Assembly (NCBI RefSeq): GCF_000484635.1
Contig: NZ_AXVM01000003.1
Span: forward strand, 410,157 to 474,156
DNA length: 64,000 nt
Direction of reading: 5' to 3'
Source: Comamonas badia DSM 17552
GTDB taxonomy: Bacteria; Pseudomonadota; Gammaproteobacteria; Burkholderiales; Burkholderiaceae_C
A program made the translations under genes and the position numbers. Positions 9,850-18,416 of this stretch are shown here, one piece after another; position 1 is the first letter of the stretch; each line of letters opens with the position of its first letter. The notes beneath the pieces were generated by a model. The model ran no database searches and was not told the DNA's origin. It worked only from the letters and a program-made list of their open reading frames with translations.

Positions 9850-10410
9850 ATGAACAAGGCCTTCACCAAGGAAAGCGACGGCGACGAGGACGACGATGCC
9901 CCCGCCGCGTCGCCCATTCCGGTGGGCAGCAAGAACTACATCACCACCGGAGGCTATGCGCGGCTGCGCGCCGAACTGCTGCAGTTGATCGACGAGGAGC
10001 GCCCCAGGGTGGTCGAAGTGGTGCACTGGGCGGCGCTCAATGGCGACCGCTCGGAAAACGGCGATTACCTCTACGGCAAGAAGCGCCTGCGCGAGATCGA
10101 CAGGCGCATCCGCTTCCTGACCAAGCGCCTGGAGATCGCCGAGGTGGTCGATCCCGGCGTGCACGCGGGCAGCGATCAGGTGTTCTTTGGCGCCACCGTC
10201 ACCTACGTCGATGATCTGGGCGATGAGCGCACCATCACCATCCTGGGCATAGACGAGGTGGACACCAGCCAGCAGCAGGTGAGCTGGATTTCGCCCGTGG
10301 CGCGCGCGCTGCTCAAGGCGCGTGAGGGCGACGAGGTGAGCCTGCAGACCCCGGCGGGCCCGCGCCAGCTGGAGGTGCTGGCGGTGCGTTACCCGCTGCC
10401 TTCTGCATGA
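9850..10410 (+). CDS. greB: Transcription elongation factor GreB
   Basis: Rescues backtracked RNA polymerase by stimulating cleavage of the transcript 3' end. 186 residues, longer than the usual ~160 because of an acidic N-terminal extension (KESDGDEDDDAP) before the family start NYITTGGYARLRAELLQL. The coiled-coil tip region (AALNGDRSENGDYLYGKKRLREID) carries the conserved acidic residues. The C-terminal FKBP-like domain ends with SPVARALLKAREGDEVSLQTPAG and LEVLAVRY. A diverged copy of this last segment occurs 16 kb away at 26457-26504. The next 161 bases up to the convergent ligase gene hold no recognisable element. Confidence 0.96.
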   Translation: MNKAFTKESDGDEDDDAPAASPIPVGSKNYITTGGYARLRAELLQLIDEERPRVVEVVHWAALNGDRSENGDYLYGKKRLREIDRRIRFLTKRLEIAEVVDPGVHAGSDQVFFGATVTYVDDLGDERTITILGIDEVDTSQQQVSWISPVARALLKAREGDEVSLQTPAGPRQLEVLAVRYPLPSA

Positions 10411-10571
10411 CGGAGTGACGCCTCGCTGGTGCCGATCATGCGGTGCGCCCCGTGGCCAACCCTGCATCGTCCACTCTGAATCAAGCCGACAACTGTCCGC
10501 GGGCGGGGTCAAGTCCAACTTCTTCTTGATTGACGCCGGACATTGCCTGCCCGTGGGGCGGTCCGCGCAAT

Positions 10572-12191
10572 TTATGCGATACGCTCGCGCAAAACGGTCT
10601 TGAGAATTTTTCCGGTGGACGTCTTGGGTAACGGGCCGAACACGACCTGCTTCGGGATCTTGAACGAAGCTATGCCGGCGCGACAGAAATCAATGATCTC
10701 CTGCTCGGTGGGCGCCTTCTCGCCATTCTTCAGCGCGACGAAGGCGCATGGCACCTCGCCCCAGTGGGAGTCGGGGCGCGCGACGACCGCTGCTTCCAGC
10801 ACCGCCGGATGAGCGTACAGCACATCCTCGACTTCCTTGCTGGAAATGTTCTCGCCGCCCGAAATAATGATGTCCTTGGCCCGATCCTTGATCTCGACGT
10901 AGCCGTCCGAGTGCATTACCGCCAAGTCGCCGGTGCGGAACCAGTCGCCGCAGAAGGCCTGCTCGGTAGCCTCGGGGTTCTTTAGGTAGCCTTTCATCAG
11001 CGTGTTGCCGCGGTGCACCAATTCGCCCAGCGTCCGGCCGTCGGCCGGCACGACGGCATCGGTTTCGCGATCCAGCACCTGCACATCGTCCATCGCATAA
11101 AGGCCCACGCCCTGGCGTGCCATCTTTGCCGCCAGTGCATTGCCGTCGAGGCTCGCCCAATCGTCTTGCCACACGCACACGGTCGATGGCCCGTAACTTT
11201 CCGTGAGGCCGTACAGATGGGTGATGCGAAACCCCACCGTCTGCGCCTTGGCGATCACGGCGTTCGGTGGCGCCGCGCCGCCGAGCGCGAATTGCACCGG
11301 ATTGGCGAGTGCCACGCCCTGTTGTGCGAAATCGTTCAGGAGCTGGTTCAGCACCACCGGAGCGCCGCACATATGGGTGATGTGGTGCTCGCGCAGGTGG
11401 CGCAGTACTTCGTCCGAGCGCACTTTGCGCAGGCATACGTGCGTGCCGCCGACGGCTGTGATGGCCCATGTGTAGCACCAGCCGTTGCAGTGGAACATCG
11501 GCAGCGTCCACAGGTAGACGGTGTCCGGCGTCATGTTGAACGCCATCGCGTTGCCCAGCGCCGAGAGGTAGGCGCCGCGGTGGTGGTAGACCACGCCCTT
11601 GGGGTCGCTGGTGGTGCCCGAGGTATAGCACAGCGAGATCGCCTCCCATTCGTCCTCGGGCTTGCGCCAGTCGAACCCGGCGTCGCCGTCCGCCAGCAGG
11701 GTCTCGTAGTCGTGCGTGGCGACGCCGGGCGTGGCGGGCGCTTCGCGCGCCACCGCGACCAACACCGGCGGCCGTGCCATGCCCTGCACTACCTCGCGCA
11801 CCAACGCTTCGAACTCGGTGTCGTAGAGCAGCGCCTTCGATTCGCCGTGCTCCAGGATGAAGCGCAGCGTCGCGGCGTCGAGCCGGATGTTGAGCGCGTT
11901 CAGCACCGCACCCGCCATCGGGATCGAGTAGTGGCTCTCCAGCATCTCGTGGCTGTTGAAGAGCAGCGTGGAGACGGTGTCCCCATGCCGGATGCCAAGG
12001 CCCTGCAGGGCGCTTGCCATGCGCCGGCAGCGCGCATAGAGCGCGGCATAGCTCAGCGTTCCATCGTCGTCGATCACCGCGGTCTTGTGCGGGAAGATCC
12101 AGGCCGAGCGCTTGAGGAACATGGTGGGCGTCAGCGCCGAATAATTGGCCGGGCGCTTGCCCAGGCCACGCTCGTATGGACTGTCGTTCAT
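10572..12191 (-). CDS. Acyl-CoA synthetase, AMP-dependent (medium/long-chain type)
   Basis: Activates a carboxylic acid to its CoA thioester through an acyl-AMP. 539 residues. The ANL-superfamily motifs are intact: the P-loop YTSGTTSDPKGV (about residues 188-199), the HLYGLTESYGP adenine-binding region, WFRTGDLAVMHSDGYVEIKDRAKDIIISGGENIS (A7-A8) and KTSTGKILK with the catalytic Lys near the C-terminus. It is the last gene of a minus-strand block ACAD-SDR-kinase-ligase. Sequence flavour (MFHCNGWCYTW) fits the DmdB/short-to-medium chain branch. In the proposed 4-hydroxyacid pathway it would play the LvaE role, but a general fatty-acid ligase is equally possible. Confidence 0.93.
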   Translation of the reverse strand: MNDSPYERGLGKRPANYSALTPTMFLKRSAWIFPHKTAVIDDDGTLSYAALYARCRRMASALQGLGIRHGDTVSTLLFNSHEMLESHYSIPMAGAVLNALNIRLDAATLRFILEHGESKALLYDTEFEALVREVVQGMARPPVLVAVAREAPATPGVATHDYETLLADGDAGFDWRKPEDEWEAISLCYTSGTTSDPKGVVYHHRGAYLSALGNAMAFNMTPDTVYLWTLPMFHCNGWCYTWAITAVGGTHVCLRKVRSDEVLRHLREHHITHMCGAPVVLNQLLNDFAQQGVALANPVQFALGGAAPPNAVIAKAQTVGFRITHLYGLTESYGPSTVCVWQDDWASLDGNALAAKMARQGVGLYAMDDVQVLDRETDAVVPADGRTLGELVHRGNTLMKGYLKNPEATEQAFCGDWFRTGDLAVMHSDGYVEIKDRAKDIIISGGENISSKEVEDVLYAHPAVLEAAVVARPDSHWGEVPCAFVALKNGEKAPTEQEIIDFCRAGIASFKIPKQVVFGPLPKTSTGKILKTVLRERIA

Positions 12192-12192
12192 T

Positions 12193-13257
12193 TCAGGTCT
12201 CCTTCTTGTCGATGGCGTGCCGCCGCCCCGCCATATACCGCTGTGCCGCCTGCCAGCCCAGCTCGGCCAGCGGCCCGGCCTTGGCGCCGGTTTCCACTGC
12301 GTCGTCGGCGGCAGCGTTGCCGTCCTGCGCCCGCTGGGCGATGCCGTGCAGTATGGCCGCCATGCGAAACAGGTTGTAAGCCAGGTAGTAGTCCCAGGCG
12401 CCCGCGGCGTCGCGTCCGGTGGCGGCGCTGTACCAGGCCACGTATTCCTCTTCGGAAGGAATGCTCAGTGCGGGCAGATCCAGCCCCCCTATGCCGCGCC
12501 ACAGGCTGGGCGGGATGCGCCAGGCCATGCACTGGTAGGCCAGGTCGGCCAGCGGATGGCCCAGGGTGGACAGTTCCCAGTCCAGCACGCCGATGACGCG
12601 CGGCTCGGTGGGGTGGAAGACCAGGTTGTCCAGCCGGTAGTCGCCGTGCACCAGCGTGGTCTCGTCGTCCGCGGGCAGGTGCTCGGGCAGCCAGTCCATC
12701 AGGCGGTGCATCGCGTCGTTCATCGGCAAGGAGGATTGTCGGCACTGGCGCGACCAGCGCGCGGTCTGGCGGGCCACGTAGTTCCCCACCTTGCCATAGT
12801 CGCTCAGGCCCACGGCGCGGTAGTCCACGGCATGAAGCGCGGCGATGACGCGGTTCATCTCGCGGTAGATGGCGTGGCGCTCGGCGGGCTGCATGCCGGG
12901 CAGCGACTGGTCCATGAGCACGCGGCCCTCAAGGAACTCCATCACGTAGAACGGCGTGCCCAGCAGCTCGCTGTTTTCGCAATAGTGCAGCATGCGCGGC
13001 ACGGGCACGCCGGTATCCGCCAGCGCATTCATCACGCGGTATTCGCGGTCGATGGCGTGGGCCGAGGCGATGAGCATGCCCGGCGGCTTCTTGCGCAGCA
13101 CGTAGTCGCGGCCTTCGCCCGCGGTGACGCGGTAGGTGGGATTGGACTGGCCGCCCGCGAGCACGCGCACCTCCAGCGGAGCGCTGCCCGCCAGGCCCTG
13201 GGCACGCAGGTAGTCGGCCAGCGCCTCGACCAGCAGGGGATTCGCGGGACCGCTCAT
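12193..13257 (-). CDS. APH/ACAD10-11-type phosphotransferase (putative acyl-CoA hydroxyl kinase)
   Basis: 354 residues from the ATG at 13257, which overlaps the SDR stop (ATGA). The fold is that of aminoglycoside phosphotransferase and choline kinase: N-terminal GGQSNPTYRV, then YVLRKKPPG with the ATP-binding Lys, the catalytic loop LVHGDYRLDNLVFHP and the metal-binding VIGVLDWELSTLGHPLADLAYQ. These versions (CPPG/KKPPG, GDYRLDN, DWE) are those found fused to acyl-CoA dehydrogenase in ACAD10/11 and in LvaA, which phosphorylate 4-hydroxyacyl-CoAs. Its neighbours, an acyl-CoA dehydrogenase and a ligase, support this rather than antibiotic resistance. Confidence 0.88.
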   Translation of the reverse strand: MSGPANPLLVEALADYLRAQGLAGSAPLEVRVLAGGQSNPTYRVTAGEGRDYVLRKKPPGMLIASAHAIDREYRVMNALADTGVPVPRMLHYCENSELLGTPFYVMEFLEGRVLMDQSLPGMQPAERHAIYREMNRVIAALHAVDYRAVGLSDYGKVGNYVARQTARWSRQCRQSSLPMNDAMHRLMDWLPEHLPADDETTLVHGDYRLDNLVFHPTEPRVIGVLDWELSTLGHPLADLAYQCMAWRIPPSLWRGIGGLDLPALSIPSEEEYVAWYSAATGRDAAGAWDYYLAYNLFRMAAILHGIAQRAQDGNAAADDAVETGAKAGPLAELGWQAAQRYMAGRRHAIDKKET

Positions 13258-14027
13258 AGCGAACTCACCAGGTGCGCGCCGTCGACGGCCAGCGTGGCGC
13301 CCGACATGGCCGCGCCCGCGTCCGAGGCCAGCAGCAGCAGCGGGCCGTCCAGGTCGGTCACCTCGCCGAAGCGGCGGCTGGGAATGCGCGCGCGCAGCTT
13401 GTCGCCCTGCGCGCTCGTGAGGAAGTCGCGGTTCAGGTCGGTGACCACGTAGCCTGGCAGCAGCGCGTTCACGCGGATGCCGTGGCGCGCAAGCTCCAGC
13501 GCCAGGGCCTTGGTGGCCTGCACCACGCCGGCCTTGGAGATGGCGTACGGCGCCACGCCGCCCGTCACGCGCTCGCCCAGGATGGAGGCCACGTTGACGA
13601 TCGCGCCGCTCTTGCCCGCCGCCACCATGCGGCGCGCGGCCTCGGTGGCGACGAGCCAGTTGCCCTTGAGGTTGGTGCCGAGCACGTGGTCGAAGTCTTC
13701 CTCGGTCTGCTCCAGCACGGGGCGCGTGACGGTCACACCCGCGTTGTTGACCACCACGTCGGGCACGCCCCAGGCGCACAGCGCGTCGAAGCAGGCGCGC
13801 ACGCTGGCGTTGTCGGTCACGTCGAGCGCGAAGGCGCGCGCCTCGCCATCCCGGGCGGCGATGGCATCCACCACGCCCTGCAGCTTGTCCACGCGGCGCG
13901 CGGCCACTGCCACGCGCGCGCCGGCGGCGGCCAGCACTTCAGCGAAGTGCGTACCCAGCCCGCTGGAGGCGCCGGTCACCAGCGCCAGCTTGCCCCGCAG
14001 GTTGAATCGATCCATCACGGCGCTCAT
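13254..14027 (-). CDS. Short-chain dehydrogenase/reductase
   Basis: 257 residues, NAD(P)-dependent. The cofactor motif TGASSGLG is at about residues 19-26, NNAG at about 93-96, and the catalytic Ser and YxxxK are in NVASIL...PYAISKAG. The C-terminus (GATLAVDGAHLVSSL) is typical of classical SDRs. The start codon overlaps the acyl-CoA dehydrogenase stop and the stop overlaps the kinase start, so the three are coupled. In context it would oxidise a 3-hydroxyacyl-CoA intermediate. A start four codons later (MDRFNLRGK) is possible. Confidence 0.92.
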   Translation of the reverse strand: MSAVMDRFNLRGKLALVTGASSGLGTHFAEVLAAAGARVAVAARRVDKLQGVVDAIAARDGEARAFALDVTDNASVRACFDALCAWGVPDVVVNNAGVTVTRPVLEQTEEDFDHVLGTNLKGNWLVATEAARRMVAAGKSGAIVNVASILGERVTGGVAPYAISKAGVVQATKALALELARHGIRVNALLPGYVVTDLNRDFLTSAQGDKLRARIPSRRFGEVTDLDGPLLLLASDAGAAMSGATLAVDGAHLVSSL

Positions 14028-15226
14028 GCCACACCCCCTTCGCGCAGCAGCTCGGCCTCGGCCCTCTCGGCCATATGGGCGAGCTTGCGCGCCATGCTCC
14101 AGCGGTGCACCTCGCTCGGTCCGTCGTAGATGCGGAAGGCGCGCATGTCGGTGAAGATGCGCATCACGGGCGTCTCGCCCGTCACGCCCTGGCCGCCGAG
14201 CATCTGCACGCTGCGGTCCACCACGCGCCACTCGGCCTCGGAGCACACGACCTTGGCACGGCTCGATTCGAAGTTGCACTTCTCGCCCTGGTCCAACAGC
14301 CAGGCCGTGTGCCAGATGTGCAGGCGCGCGGTGTGCAGGTCCATGTCGTTGTCGGCCACCATGAAGCCCACGCCCTCGTGCTCCACCAGCGGCTTGCCGA
14401 AGGCATGGCGCTTGCGCACGTAGTTCAAGGCTGTGTCGTGCGCGCGGCGCGCCTGGCCCAGCCAGCGCATGCAGTGCGTAAGCCGTGCGGGCGCCAGGCG
14501 CACCTGCGCGTAGCGAAAGCCCTTGCCGATCTCGCCCAGCACGTCGCTTGCTGGCACGCGCAGATTGTCGAAGCGCAGCACGCCGTGGCCGCCGGTGAAG
14601 CAGGCATCCATCGCATCCATGTTTCGCTCCAGGGTGATGCCCGGGCGATTCATGTCCGAGAGGAACATGGTGGCCGAGCCGTCCTCCATGCGCGCCATGA
14701 TGATGGCGTAGTCGGCCCCATCGGCGCCGGTGATGAACCACTTGCGGCCGTTGATGAGGTAGTCGTCGCCGTCGCGCACCGCCGTGGTCTGCAGCATGGA
14801 AGGATCGGCCCCCGCGCCGGGCGAGGGCTCGGTCATCGCGAAGCACGAGCGCGTCTCGCCCGCCACCTGAGGGCGCAGCCAGCGCTCCTTCTGCGCAGGC
14901 ATGGCCACCTCTTCCATCAGGTGGATGTTGCCCTCGTCGGGCGCGTGGATGTTGAGCGCCGTGGGCCCCAGGCGCGAATAGCCCGCCTCCTCGAACACCA
15001 CGGCCTTCTCGATGTGCGTGAGGCCCAGCCCGCCCATGGCGCGCGAGGCGTGGGGCGTGAGCAGGCCTGCCGCTTTGGCGCGCGCCACCAGCTCGTGGCG
15101 CAGCGCCTCGGCGGGGCCATGGTGCGATTGGCGCGGATCGGCTTCGAGCGGAATCACCTGCTGGACGATGAACTGTCGAACTCTGTCGCGCAATGCGCGC
15201 AGTTCCGAAGAGAGAGAAAAATCCAT
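14024..15226 (-). CDS. Acyl-CoA dehydrogenase family protein (ACAD11-like)
   Basis: 400-residue flavoprotein starting MDFSLSSELRALRDRV. Seen: the N-terminal helical domain, ETRSCFAMTEPSPGAGADPS (FAD-contacting strand), WFITGADGADYAIIMARM, and the C-terminal IYDGPSEVHRWSMARKL segment characteristic of the ACAD10/11 branch. Known relatives either desaturate acyl-CoAs or, with a partner kinase, eliminate phosphate from 4-phosphoacyl-CoA. It is the first gene of the four-gene block. The 170 bases upstream (15227-15396) contain no recognised gene and presumably the promoter. Confidence 0.92.
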   Translation of the reverse strand: MDFSLSSELRALRDRVRQFIVQQVIPLEADPRQSHHGPAEALRHELVARAKAAGLLTPHASRAMGGLGLTHIEKAVVFEEAGYSRLGPTALNIHAPDEGNIHLMEEVAMPAQKERWLRPQVAGETRSCFAMTEPSPGAGADPSMLQTTAVRDGDDYLINGRKWFITGADGADYAIIMARMEDGSATMFLSDMNRPGITLERNMDAMDACFTGGHGVLRFDNLRVPASDVLGEIGKGFRYAQVRLAPARLTHCMRWLGQARRAHDTALNYVRKRHAFGKPLVEHEGVGFMVADNDMDLHTARLHIWHTAWLLDQGEKCNFESSRAKVVCSEAEWRVVDRSVQMLGGQGVTGETPVMRIFTDMRAFRIYDGPSEVHRWSMARKLAHMAERAEAELLREGGVA

Positions 15227-15396
15227 GGAAAACGACCGTCAAGGAGTCAGGAAATGCCTGCAAGGCCCATTGCGTGCGAGCCTTGAACGTTGAATACCGA
15301 TAAATCTGCTGTCCAAGAGCGCCGCCGTGGTGAATTTTTGATCGACATTGGGAACCCCAGTAAATGCTGCATGGAATCAATTCAACAATCACGGAT

Positions 15397-16389
15397 TCAG
15401 GAAGTTGTAATCGTGTTTGTGAGGTGGCCTGTCAGGGACACGATCGATTGCTTGATTTCATTGGCAGCAACAGGCAAATCATTCGCTTGATTCAGAAAAC
15501 CATGGGGCATGGCGCTGGCAATGGAAAGCTTGGAAGGCACACCACTCTCCAAAAGCGCACGATGCAAGTCGATTGAATCGTCATACAGCGGGTCGAGCTC
15601 AGCTGCGAGTACATAGGTGTACGGTAACCCGTGGAGCCTTCCCATCAGTGGGAATGCGCGCCAATCACCCAGCGGAGCTTTCTGTAAATAGGCATCAAAA
15701 TATCGCTCTTGAGCCTGTTTGCTCAGGCCGAAACGGCCATCTCCATAGGCATCGAAGGACCCCCCGTTTCGGCATGGCGCGTAAGAGCCATAGTACAAAA
15801 GCAGTGCCAAAACATCCGATATCCTGTCCTCATCCCGTCGGCGCATGGCTTCCACCAACGCCAAATTGGCCCCGGCGGAATCGCCCGCAAGAATCACCTG
15901 GGCATTCGCTTGAATGTCTGTTCGCGTTCGTTGTTGGAGAATGAAATCGACGGCGGCGCCGACATCTTCGAAGGCCGCGGGAAATGGGTGCTCCGGTGCC
16001 AGCGAATACTCGACGCCACAAACCGGTACTTGCGCGGCGCGTGCCAGATGACGCAAGACCGTGTCGTGCGTTACATTCGAGCCAACGCACCAGCCTCCGC
16101 CGTGCAGGTAGGCTATCGGCGTGCGCTGAACGCTTTCTTGACTGGCGTAATACCAGCGCAATCGGACAAGGCGCTCGTGAACCGTGATGTGTTCATCCTC
16201 AATCCGATACATGGGGATGCAGTTTGCATGAGTGCGTTTTCTTTCTTCTTCCAGCAACCTGCGTGCTCGCGGAAAGGGAACTGTATAGCGATCGGTTTGC
16301 GCAACATCTGCCCTCTGACGCTTGAGCAACTGCGCCAAATCCGGATCCAATCGTTGTGCGTATGGTCGACCAGTCCAAGTGTTGAGCAC
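15397..16389 (-). CDS. Alpha/beta hydrolase, hormone-sensitive-lipase family
   Basis: 330 residues if started at the GTG at 16389, which lies two bases past the RidA stop with an AAGAAG ribosome site inside the ridA end; longer frames overlap ridA fully and are unlikely. Motifs: the oxyanion-hole HGGGW (AYLHGGGWCVGSN), the nucleophile elbow GDSAGANLAL, the acid in AELDPLYDDS, and the catalytic His in SAMPHGFLNQ. This is the HSL/esterase family IV pattern. It should hydrolyse a carboxylic ester or amide in the cytosol. It is the last gene of the lower-GC minus-strand cluster with the Liv transporter. Confidence 0.88.
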   Translation of the reverse strand: MLNTWTGRPYAQRLDPDLAQLLKRQRADVAQTDRYTVPFPRARRLLEEERKRTHANCIPMYRIEDEHITVHERLVRLRWYYASQESVQRTPIAYLHGGGWCVGSNVTHDTVLRHLARAAQVPVCGVEYSLAPEHPFPAAFEDVGAAVDFILQQRTRTDIQANAQVILAGDSAGANLALVEAMRRRDEDRISDVLALLLYYGSYAPCRNGGSFDAYGDGRFGLSKQAQERYFDAYLQKAPLGDWRAFPLMGRLHGLPYTYVLAAELDPLYDDSIDLHRALLESGVPSKLSIASAMPHGFLNQANDLPVAANEIKQSIVSLTGHLTNTITTS

Positions 16390-16390
16390 T

Positions 16391-16780
16391 TCAATCTTCT
16401 TTGAAGGCGGTGGCTTCGATTTCAAACAGCCATTCCGGCCGTGCCAGTTCCTTGACGACCACCAGCGTGGCAGCAGGTCGGTGCTCGTCAAGGTATTCCT
16501 TGCGAACCGCATTGACGGCTGGCAGATTCTTGGCGTCAAGCAGGTAAGTGGTGATTTTCACCAGGTGCTGCACTCCCATGTCCGCATCTGCAAGGATGGC
16601 CAGGAGATTCTTCCAAGCCGCGTCGGCTTGGTTCTGGACGCCTGCGGCTAAGCTCCCATGCGCATCCACGCCAATCTGTCCGGCAACATGGAGCCATTGG
16701 CCAGGTCTGCTCACGTGGACCGAATGGGAATAGGCACCCACGGGGGGAGCAATGGCTGAAGGGTTGCGAAACGTAGTCAA
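16391..16780 (-). CDS. RidA/YjgF-family protein lacking the canonical arginine
   Basis: 129 residues, one YjgF domain. The N-terminal PPVGAYSHSV and HVAGQIGVD strands and the C-terminal WLFEIEATAF are standard. In RidA enamine/imine deaminases the sequence here reads P-A-R-(S/T); this protein has HRPAATLVVV, so the Arg that binds the substrate carboxylate is replaced by Ala. It is therefore unlikely to be a 2-aminoacrylate deaminase and resembles the Rid4-7 groups found in catabolic operons. It sits between two hydrolases in the accessory cluster and may act on an imine or enamine made by them. Confidence 0.9.
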   Translation of the reverse strand: MTTFRNPSAIAPPVGAYSHSVHVSRPGQWLHVAGQIGVDAHGSLAAGVQNQADAAWKNLLAILADADMGVQHLVKITTYLLDAKNLPAVNAVRKEYLDEHRPAATLVVVKELARPEWLFEIEATAFKED

Positions 16781-16828
16781 AACAATCTCCCTGGAAGTGA
16801 CGGATGGGTTTGCGCAAGACAGGAGGCA

Positions 16829-17680
16829 TTACGTCAATAACTGTTCTTGCACGTGCTGGAAAAGTGTGAAATCAGGATTGGCTAGTTCTTCGAGAATGTC
16901 GAAGTGCGTGCGTGCAGAAACGATATGCAGCGCCGCGGATGCACCGGTACCTTGTGCCGCAGCCACGAAATCGCGACTTTGCTGAATGAAACCTTCGGTT
17001 TCACGTTCACCGACGGCCACGAAAAACTGCTTGGAATAAAAGCGCGGTAGCCTGCTTGGACTCATGCGCAGTGCTTCATCCAGCGTCATGCGCACATCGT
17101 GGTTCACCGTGGTCAGCAACAGCGGAGAAAGAGAAAAGACGCCGCTGATGGGGAGCACTGAGACCAAGGGATATCCGCCAAGGGTCTCCGGCGGAATACC
17201 ACTCAGCATCGCTGCGAGTTGCCCCCCCGCTGAATGTCCCGAGATGCAGACGCGCCGCGGGTCGAAGTGAAGCGTTTTGGCCTGTGTGTTCAGCAGGCGC
17301 ATGGCGTTGGAAACCTGCTCCAGGATATCCGTGACGCGGACGGCTGGCGCAAGTTGATAGCCCACCATCGCCACCGCGATGCCGCGTTTCACATATTCCT
17401 CTGCAATGCAGCTGAAAAGGCGGTGATCCAGCGCGCGCCAGAATCCGCCATGGATGAAAACCAGGAGCGGCGTTGGTTCTTGTGCTGCATCTGCGCCAGC
17501 CCTCTCCTTCTGCGCAGGAAACCAGTCAATCACGCAACGTTCGGAAGCGCCGTAAGGGATGCTCTTCCAGTCCGCGAGCTGTGAACGGAAACGCTCGCTA
17601 CGTGTACGGTAATCGGCATAGATGGACTCTCGTTCCGGATGTCGGGGACGCAGGCTGTAGTTGTATTCCTGCTTTTGCAT
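16829..17680 (-). CDS. Alpha/beta hydrolase, arylformamidase/carboxylesterase-like
   Basis: 283 residues from the ATG at 17680; a TTG at 17713 overlapping the end of the livF-like gene would add 11 residues and cannot be excluded. The HGGFW motif (VFIHGGFWRALD) is the version seen in kynurenine formamidase and BD-FAE-type esterases. The nucleophile elbow is GHSAGGQLA, the acid probably in VAVGERETEGF and the His in SARTHFDILEEL. N-terminal NYSLRPRHPE resembles the YNxR start of formamidases. The Liv cluster context suggests it opens an amide or formamide substrate; no tryptophan-pathway genes are near, so kynurenine is only one option. Confidence 0.87.
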   Translation of the reverse strand: MQKQEYNYSLRPRHPERESIYADYRTRSERFRSQLADWKSIPYGASERCVIDWFPAQKERAGADAAQEPTPLLVFIHGGFWRALDHRLFSCIAEEYVKRGIAVAMVGYQLAPAVRVTDILEQVSNAMRLLNTQAKTLHFDPRRVCISGHSAGGQLAAMLSGIPPETLGGYPLVSVLPISGVFSLSPLLLTTVNHDVRMTLDEALRMSPSRLPRFYSKQFFVAVGERETEGFIQQSRDFVAAAQGTGASAALHIVSARTHFDILEELANPDFTLFQHVQEQLLT

Positions 17681-17702
17681 CAGCTCAACGATGCTGTGTG
17701 CG

Positions 17703-18416
17703 TCAACCTCCAAGGTAGGCTTCCTTTACCCGCGCATCGGCGGCAAGTTCTTCTGCTCTCCCTGCGAGCACCAGACGGCCACTTTCTATGACATAGCCGT
17801 AGTCCGCATGCCGCAAGGTGATCTCGCTGTTCTGTTCGCAGATGAAGACGGTCAAGTTCTGTGCGGCGAGTGTCGCCAGTGCTTCGAAAATCTGTTTGAC
17901 GATCAGCGGCGCAAGCCCCATGGAGGGCTCATCCAGTAGCAGCACCTTGGGCGCAGACATCAATGCGCGGCCAATGGCCAGCATCTGCTGTTCCCCGCCC
18001 GAAAGCGTGCCCGCAACTTGCTCCATGCGCTCCTTGAGTTTGGGAAACAACTCCAGCACGAATTCCAGTTGCGTCTGATAGCGAGAGGTGTCTCGCTTGA
18101 TCAAATATTGGAATGCGCCCATTTCCAGGTTCTCTGCAATGGTCAGCGGCGCGAACACCTTGCGCCCCTCCGGAACGAGCGCTAGTCCCTGCCGCACGAC
18201 GCGTTCTGCGCCCACGCCGGAGATGTCCTGTTCCATGAAGCGCACGGTACCCTGGGTGGGTTTCATGAGTCCGCTGATGGTCTTCATCACGGTGGATTTG
18301 CCTGCTCCATTGGCGCCAATGAGCGCCGTGATCGACCCCTTTGCAATGCCGAGATTCAATCCATGCAGCACATCGCCGTGCCCGTAGGAGGCATGCAAGT
18401 CACGGACTTCAAGCAT
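17703..18416 (-). CDS. livF: Branched-chain/aromatic-type ABC transporter, ATP-binding protein LivF
   Basis: 237-residue cytoplasmic ATPase starting MLEVRDLHASYGHGDVLHG. Walker A GANGAGKST, signature LSGGEQQMLAIGRAL, Walker B VLLLDEPSMGLAP and the switch His region CEQNSEITLRHADY are intact. The HAAT (Liv) family uses two different ATPases, and the LivG partner is adjacent with an 8-base overlap. In this locus the substrate is not necessarily an amino acid; the neighbouring hydrolases and diiron proteins point to a catabolic substrate. Confidence 0.95.
   Translation of the reverse strand: MLEVRDLHASYGHGDVLHGLNLGIAKGSITALIGANGAGKSTVMKTISGLMKPTQGTVRFMEQDISGVGAERVVRQGLALVPEGRKVFAPLTIAENLEMGAFQYLIKRDTSRYQTQLEFVLELFPKLKERMEQVAGTLSGGEQQMLAIGRALMSAPKVLLLDEPSMGLAPLIVKQIFEALATLAAQNLTVFICEQNSEITLRHADYGYVIESGRLVLAGRAEELAADARVKEAYLGG

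Noticed and set aside
12193..13257. Aminoglycoside resistance kinase
   Set aside because: Motifs and neighbours fit the ACAD10/11-Lva kinase group, not resistance enzymes.
13254..15392. A 712-codon frame that would fuse an N-terminal extension to the SDR
   Set aside because: The extension is the out-of-frame reading of the acyl-CoA dehydrogenase; the SDR has a proper start at 14027 overlapping that gene's stop.
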